Assembly (NCBI GenBank): GCA_040768845.1
Contig: JAXGME010000008.1
Location: forward strand, 186,001 to 250,000
DNA: 64,000 nucleotides
Reading direction: 5' to 3'
Origin: JAEZHK01 sp040768845
GTDB taxonomy: Bacteria; Bacillota; Clostridia; Christensenellales; Aristaeellaceae
Below the pieces are notes generated by a model that worked only from the letters and a program-made list of their open reading frames with translations, was not told where the DNA came from and did not search any database. Within the stretch, counting starts at the first letter, position 1; the number at the start of each line of letters is the position of its first letter. This document shows positions 60,818 through 64,000 of this stretch, piece after piece. Both the position numbers and the translations under genes were made by a program.

Positions 60818-61961
60818 GCTGCTTCGCCTTCTGGCGCTCGCGCTTTTGCCCGCGCTGCTCTCCGGCTGCTGGAGCTACCGCAGCCTCAGCGACCTGTCCA
60901 TCGTGATGGGCCTGGGCATCGACCGCGCGCCCGACGGCCACTTCAAAATCTGCGCCGAGATCGTGGACCTGACCAAGTCCATCAAGGAGAGCGGCCCCGG
61001 CGCCCGATTGGTGGAGGCCGAGGGCCAGACCATCTTTGACGCCGTGCGCGAGGCCAAGCGCAAGCTGCTCAACAAGCTCTACTTTGGCAACATGCAGATT
61101 GTGGTCATCGGCGAGGAGGCCGCGCGCACCGTGGGCATCGAAAACGCCGTGGACTGGATCATGCGCGACGCCGAATGCCGGGAAACCGTCAGCCTGGTGA
61201 TCATGGAGGGCGGCACCGCCTTTGACCTTATGACGCTGGACGGCCTGGACCAGTCCATCCTGTCGCTGGAGATCGACGACATCATCACCGACGACAACCG
61301 GTCCACCGCCACCACCGTCCACGCCGATCTGTACCAGGTGTTCGGAACGCTCAACTGCCCGGGCATCGAGCTGACGCTGCCGGCCTTCCACATCGCGGTG
61401 AACGACGGCACCGCGGTGGCCGAATCCAACGGCATTGCGGTGTTCCGGGACGATCGGCTGGCGGACTTTCTGACGCCGCGGGAATCCAAGTTCTTCCTGA
61501 TCGCCATCGGCAAGGCCCAGGGCGGCATCCTGACCGTGGCCAAGGACGGCGGCGAACGGCCGGACACGTCGCTGGAAATCGCAAACAGCCGGGCGGAATT
61601 TTCCTATGACGTGGCGGACGGCGGCTTCGCCTTTCACATCCGGACGGAGACCGACGTGTACCTGGCCGAAACCATGGAAACCATCGACGCGGGCGATCCG
61701 GCGGAAATGCGCGCCCTCGAGGACGAGGCCGCCCGGTCCCTGGAGGCGGAGATCGCCGCGGTGATTCAGAAGATCCAGCGGCAGACGGGCCAGGACATCC
61801 TGGGCCTCGGGGAATACCTGCACCGCCGCGACTACCGGCTGTGGCACGAGGTGGAGGGCCGGTGGGGCGAGATCTTCCGCGACATGCCCATCACCGTCTC
61901 CTGCCGGGTGAACATCAAAAACACCGCGTTCATCACGTCCGAGGGGGCGATCAAGTCGTGA
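60807..61961 (+). CDS. spore germination lipoprotein, Ger(x)C family
   Basis: 384 aa. Signal peptide with lipobox LLSGCWSYR (Cys about residue 21), then GerC domains (SIVMGLGIDRAPDG, EAEGQTIFDAVREAKRKLLNKLYFGNMQIVVIGEEAA, GIENAVDWIMRD, VESNGIAVFRDDRLADFL). Anchored to the outer face of the spore inner membrane and required for receptor function. Confidence 0.93.
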   Translation: MGRRLLRLLALALLPALLSGCWSYRSLSDLSIVMGLGIDRAPDGHFKICAEIVDLTKSIKESGPGARLVEAEGQTIFDAVREAKRKLLNKLYFGNMQIVVIGEEAARTVGIENAVDWIMRDAECRETVSLVIMEGGTAFDLMTLDGLDQSILSLEIDDIITDDNRSTATTVHADLYQVFGTLNCPGIELTLPAFHIAVNDGTAVAESNGIAVFRDDRLADFLTPRESKFFLIAIGKAQGGILTVAKDGGERPDTSLEIANSRAEFSYDVADGGFAFHIRTETDVYLAETMETIDAGDPAEMRALEDEAARSLEAEIAAVIQKIQRQTGQDILGLGEYLHRRDYRLWHEVEGRWGEIFRDMPITVSCRVNIKNTAFITSEGAIKS

Positions 61962-62173
61962 TCGCGGCCATCGTGACCGGGATCTTCGCCGCCGCGGTCC
62001 TGGCGGACTACCTGCCGCGCCGCGGGGCGTGGCCCCGGGGCGTGCGGGCGCTGTACCTGACGATGCTGGCGGCCGGATTCGCGGTTCTGATGCTCCACGC
62101 GCTGGGCGTGGAGGTGCCGTCCCCCGCGCCGCCCATCGAGGCCGCCGTCCGCGCCATCACCGGCCAGGCATAG
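61958..62173 (+). CDS. small membrane protein in the germination operon (71 aa)
   Basis: GTG start overlaps the gerC-type stop by 4 nt. Two hydrophobic helices (MIAAIVTGIFAAAVLADYLP and ALYLTMLAAGFAVLMLHAL). Similar small genes accompany some germinant-receptor operons (GerD-type short subunits). Role inferred from position. Confidence 0.6.
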   Translation: MIAAIVTGIFAAAVLADYLPRRGAWPRGVRALYLTMLAAGFAVLMLHALGVEVPSPAPPIEAAVRAITGQA

Positions 62174-62197
62174 CGCCGGACAAAAGGAGGATTTCCC

Positions 62198-63292
62198 GTG
62201 CCGGATCAACCCCTGACGCGGCTTCAGATCGTGTCCGTGCTGGTCATGTTCTGCTTTGGCAGTTCGGTGGTGATGGGCGTCAGCACGGCGGTGGCGCAGG
62301 ACGCCTGGATCTCGCTGACCCTGGGCGTGCTGTACGCCGCGCCCCTCATCCTCGTCTATGCCAGAATCGTCGAGCTGAACCCCGGCGCGCACCTCTTTGA
62401 CGCCGCCCGCGCCCGGCTTGGCCCCGTCGTCGGAAAAATTTTTGGCCTTCTGATGAGCTGGTACGCGCTGCACCTGTGCGCGCTGGTGCTGCGGAATTTT
62501 TCGGAATTCATACAGCTCTCCTCGCTTTTGGATACGCCGCAGCTGCCGGTGGCGGCCATCATGCTGCTGACGGTGGCCACGCTGGCCCGGGGCGGCGGCA
62601 AGGCGCTGGGCAAGTGGGCGCTGGCCACCATCCCCATCGTGCTTTTCATCGTGCTGGCCACGGTGGTGCTGTCCCTCGGCATACTGCACCCGGCGTATAT
62701 TTTGCCCATCATGGAACACCCGCCGATGGAAATCGCCGGGGACGCCTTTCAGATCTTCTCGTTTCCCTTTACTGAAACGGTGATGTTTCTGGGCATCGCG
62801 GACCTGGTGCGCCCCGGCGACCACCCGAGAAGGCTCTACCTGGGCGGCACGGGCTTCTCCTACGCGGTGCTGATGGTGATCATCCTGCGCAACCTGCTGG
62901 TGCTGGGGCCCGCGGTGGTATCGGTGGAGTACTTCCCCTCCTACATCGCCGCCCGCATCATCAGCCTGGGGGACTTTCTGTCCCGCATCGAGGGCTCGAT
63001 CTCCGCCAACTTCATGCTGGCCGGCATCACCAAGATCGCGCTGTGCCTGATCACCGCCAGCCGCGGCATCGCCAGCCTTTTCGGCGTGAAGGACTGGCGC
63101 AGCCTGGTGCTGCCCACGGGGCTGATGGCGCTGGCGCTGGCGCAGATCCTCTACCCCAACACGATGGCGATGTTCGCCTTTTTGAAGTACTACGCCGTGT
63201 ACGCCCTCCCGTTTGAGGTGCTGCTGCCGCTGGCGCTGTGGGCCGCCTCCGAGATCCGCGCCCGGCGCGCCCTTCGGGCGGCGGGGCGCTGA
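62198..63292 (+). CDS. spore germination permease, GerAB/YndE type
   Basis: 364 aa from GTG 62198 with AAAGGAGG upstream. Ten or so membrane helices in the amino acid permease-like GerB fold (LTRLQIVSVLVMFCFGSSVVMG, WISLTLGVLYAAPLILVYARIVELNPG, MLAGITKIALCLITASRGIASLFG, YPNTMAMFAFLKYYAVYALPFEVLLPLAL). Probably the germinant-binding subunit. A weak point is the shorter C-terminus compared with Bacillus homologues. Confidence 0.92.
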   Translation: MPDQPLTRLQIVSVLVMFCFGSSVVMGVSTAVAQDAWISLTLGVLYAAPLILVYARIVELNPGAHLFDAARARLGPVVGKIFGLLMSWYALHLCALVLRNFSEFIQLSSLLDTPQLPVAAIMLLTVATLARGGGKALGKWALATIPIVLFIVLATVVLSLGILHPAYILPIMEHPPMEIAGDAFQIFSFPFTETVMFLGIADLVRPGDHPRRLYLGGTGFSYAVLMVIILRNLLVLGPAVVSVEYFPSYIAARIISLGDFLSRIEGSISANFMLAGITKIALCLITASRGIASLFGVKDWRSLVLPTGLMALALAQILYPNTMAMFAFLKYYAVYALPFEVLLPLALWAASEIRARRALRAAGR

Positions 63293-63296
63293 CGCG

Positions 63297-63995
63297 CTAC
63301 CGGGCGCGCTCCTCCCGCTCTTCCTCCGCCAGCATGACGGCAAACGCCGCCAGCAGAAGCGCCGCGCAGACCCAGATCGCCCGCTGCCCGAAGGGCACCA
63401 CCGCCAGCTTTCCGGCGACCGCGCCCAGCGCAAAGGTCAGAATCATGCCGTAATAGAAGCCGCTGCGCCCGAAAAGCGCCCGGTCCCGGCCGCGCATTCC
63501 CCGGGCGAGCAATTCCGTGGCGGTGCGAAGGTTGCCGATGCACATGGTGGTGGCGATGGCGTTGCCCCGGACCTTCTGGAAGGACTGCACCTGAATGCCG
63601 CAGGCCAGCGACACGAGGCTGTTGGCGGCCAGGTTCGCGCCCTGCCCCATGAAGCCCACCGCCAGCATCACGGCCATCTCCACCGCCAGGCAGGCCTGCC
63701 GCCAATGCAGGCGCCGCCGCCTGCGAAAGCCCAGCCGCATGGCCTGGGCCGCGAACACGCCCAGCGCAAAGGACAGGATCGGGATCAGGTAGCGCGCGGA
63801 GGCGGAGATGCTCCCCTCCATCAGGTGAATGCCCATCAGGATGATGTTGCCCGTCTGGGCGTTGGCGAACACGCCGCCCCTGAACACATAGGTATAGGCA
63901 TCCATGAATCCGCCGGAAAAGGCCAGCAGAAGGCCCACCGCCAGCGAATCCGACATCTGCCCCCTGGGCCGGGGGTTTTCTCTTTGGTCGCGCAA
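63297..63995 (-). CDS. YoaK/DUF1275 family membrane protein
   Basis: 232 codons, with six hydrophobic helices. Motifs GLLLAFSGGFMDAYTYVFRGGVFANAQTGNIILMG and LACGIQVQSFQKVRGNAIATTMCIGNLRTATELL identify the family. Function unknown. The start is uncertain: ATG 63956 is close to AGGGGG, or TTG 63995, and a start beyond the window is possible. Confidence 0.88.
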   Translation of the reverse strand: MRDQRENPRPRGQMSDSLAVGLLLAFSGGFMDAYTYVFRGGVFANAQTGNIILMGIHLMEGSISASARYLIPILSFALGVFAAQAMRLGFRRRRRLHWRQACLAVEMAVMLAVGFMGQGANLAANSLVSLACGIQVQSFQKVRGNAIATTMCIGNLRTATELLARGMRGRDRALFGRSGFYYGMILTFALGAVAGKLAVVPFGQRAIWVCAALLLAAFAVMLAEEEREERAR

Positions 63996-64000
63996 CGGCG

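Overview
The window is a high-GC chromosome segment of an endospore-forming member of the Bacillota (class Clostridia). The evidence is a GerA-type germinant-receptor operon, Gram-positive-type tRNA-fMet and tRNA-Met, a LytS/YesN-type sensor pair, RbsABC-type transport, and strong GGAGG ribosome binding sites with frequent GTG/TTG starts. The lineage cannot be fixed further from sequence alone; many small acidic lipoprotein-type signal peptides and the sugar locus would suit a gut or environmental clostridium.

Layout. 1-891: the 3' part of a Ppx/GppA phosphatase gene, then a sigma-70 promoter driving initiator and elongator methionine tRNAs. 846-37917: a 37-kb prophage-derived element integrated in the elongator tRNA-Met. 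It is bounded by a 46-bp perfect direct repeat (846-891 and 37872-37917), with its integrase beside attL. 37918-56566: a carbohydrate locus, with a DeoR-type repressor, SDR dehydrogenase, DeoC-type aldolase, ribulokinase-type FGGY kinase, 2-hydroxyacid dehydrogenase, TIM-barrel isomerase/epimerase, zinc alcohol dehydrogenase, an RbsABC-type importer, a secreted esterase and a three-gene sensory system (membrane-anchored sugar-binding protein, LytS-type kinase, YesN-type regulator). 56728-64000: housekeeping genes (a small Tudor-like protein, a 2H phosphoesterase, Fe/Mn superoxide dismutase), a GerA operon and a YoaK-family membrane protein.

The prophage is recognisable but wrecked. It keeps a small terminase, two tyrosine recombinases, a fibre, two cell-wall lysins, holin, XhlA, XkdP/Q/S/T/U-type tail genes, a helicase loader, helicase, primase, dNMP kinase and methyltransferase. 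It has no visible portal, capsid, protease or head-tail connector genes. The large terminase is cut after its Walker A region and fused in frame to the C-terminal half of a tape measure protein. The XkdQ-type hub gene is cut and abuts the C-terminal two thirds of a B12-dependent ribonucleotide reductase. The XkdS-T-U-XhlA-holin block lies on the opposite strand and ends at an IS110 element. Internal deletions plus an inversion explain this best; a metagenomic misassembly is the main alternative.

The element carries two AT-rich cargo islands: an AlwI-type restriction-modification pair (15811-18372) and a Kiwa-like KwaA/KwaB pair in unusual tail-to-tail orientation (33972-35452). At least seven prophage gene groups are preceded by one conserved 35-36-bp element (GGGTCACA, about 15 nt, CGTATTTAACCC), always pointing at the downstream gene. 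This looks like a private promoter or operator family, and the prophage encodes two sigma-like proteins that could read it. An IS256 element with an 8-bp target duplication and an IS110 element with a bridge-RNA-like leader complete the mobile content.
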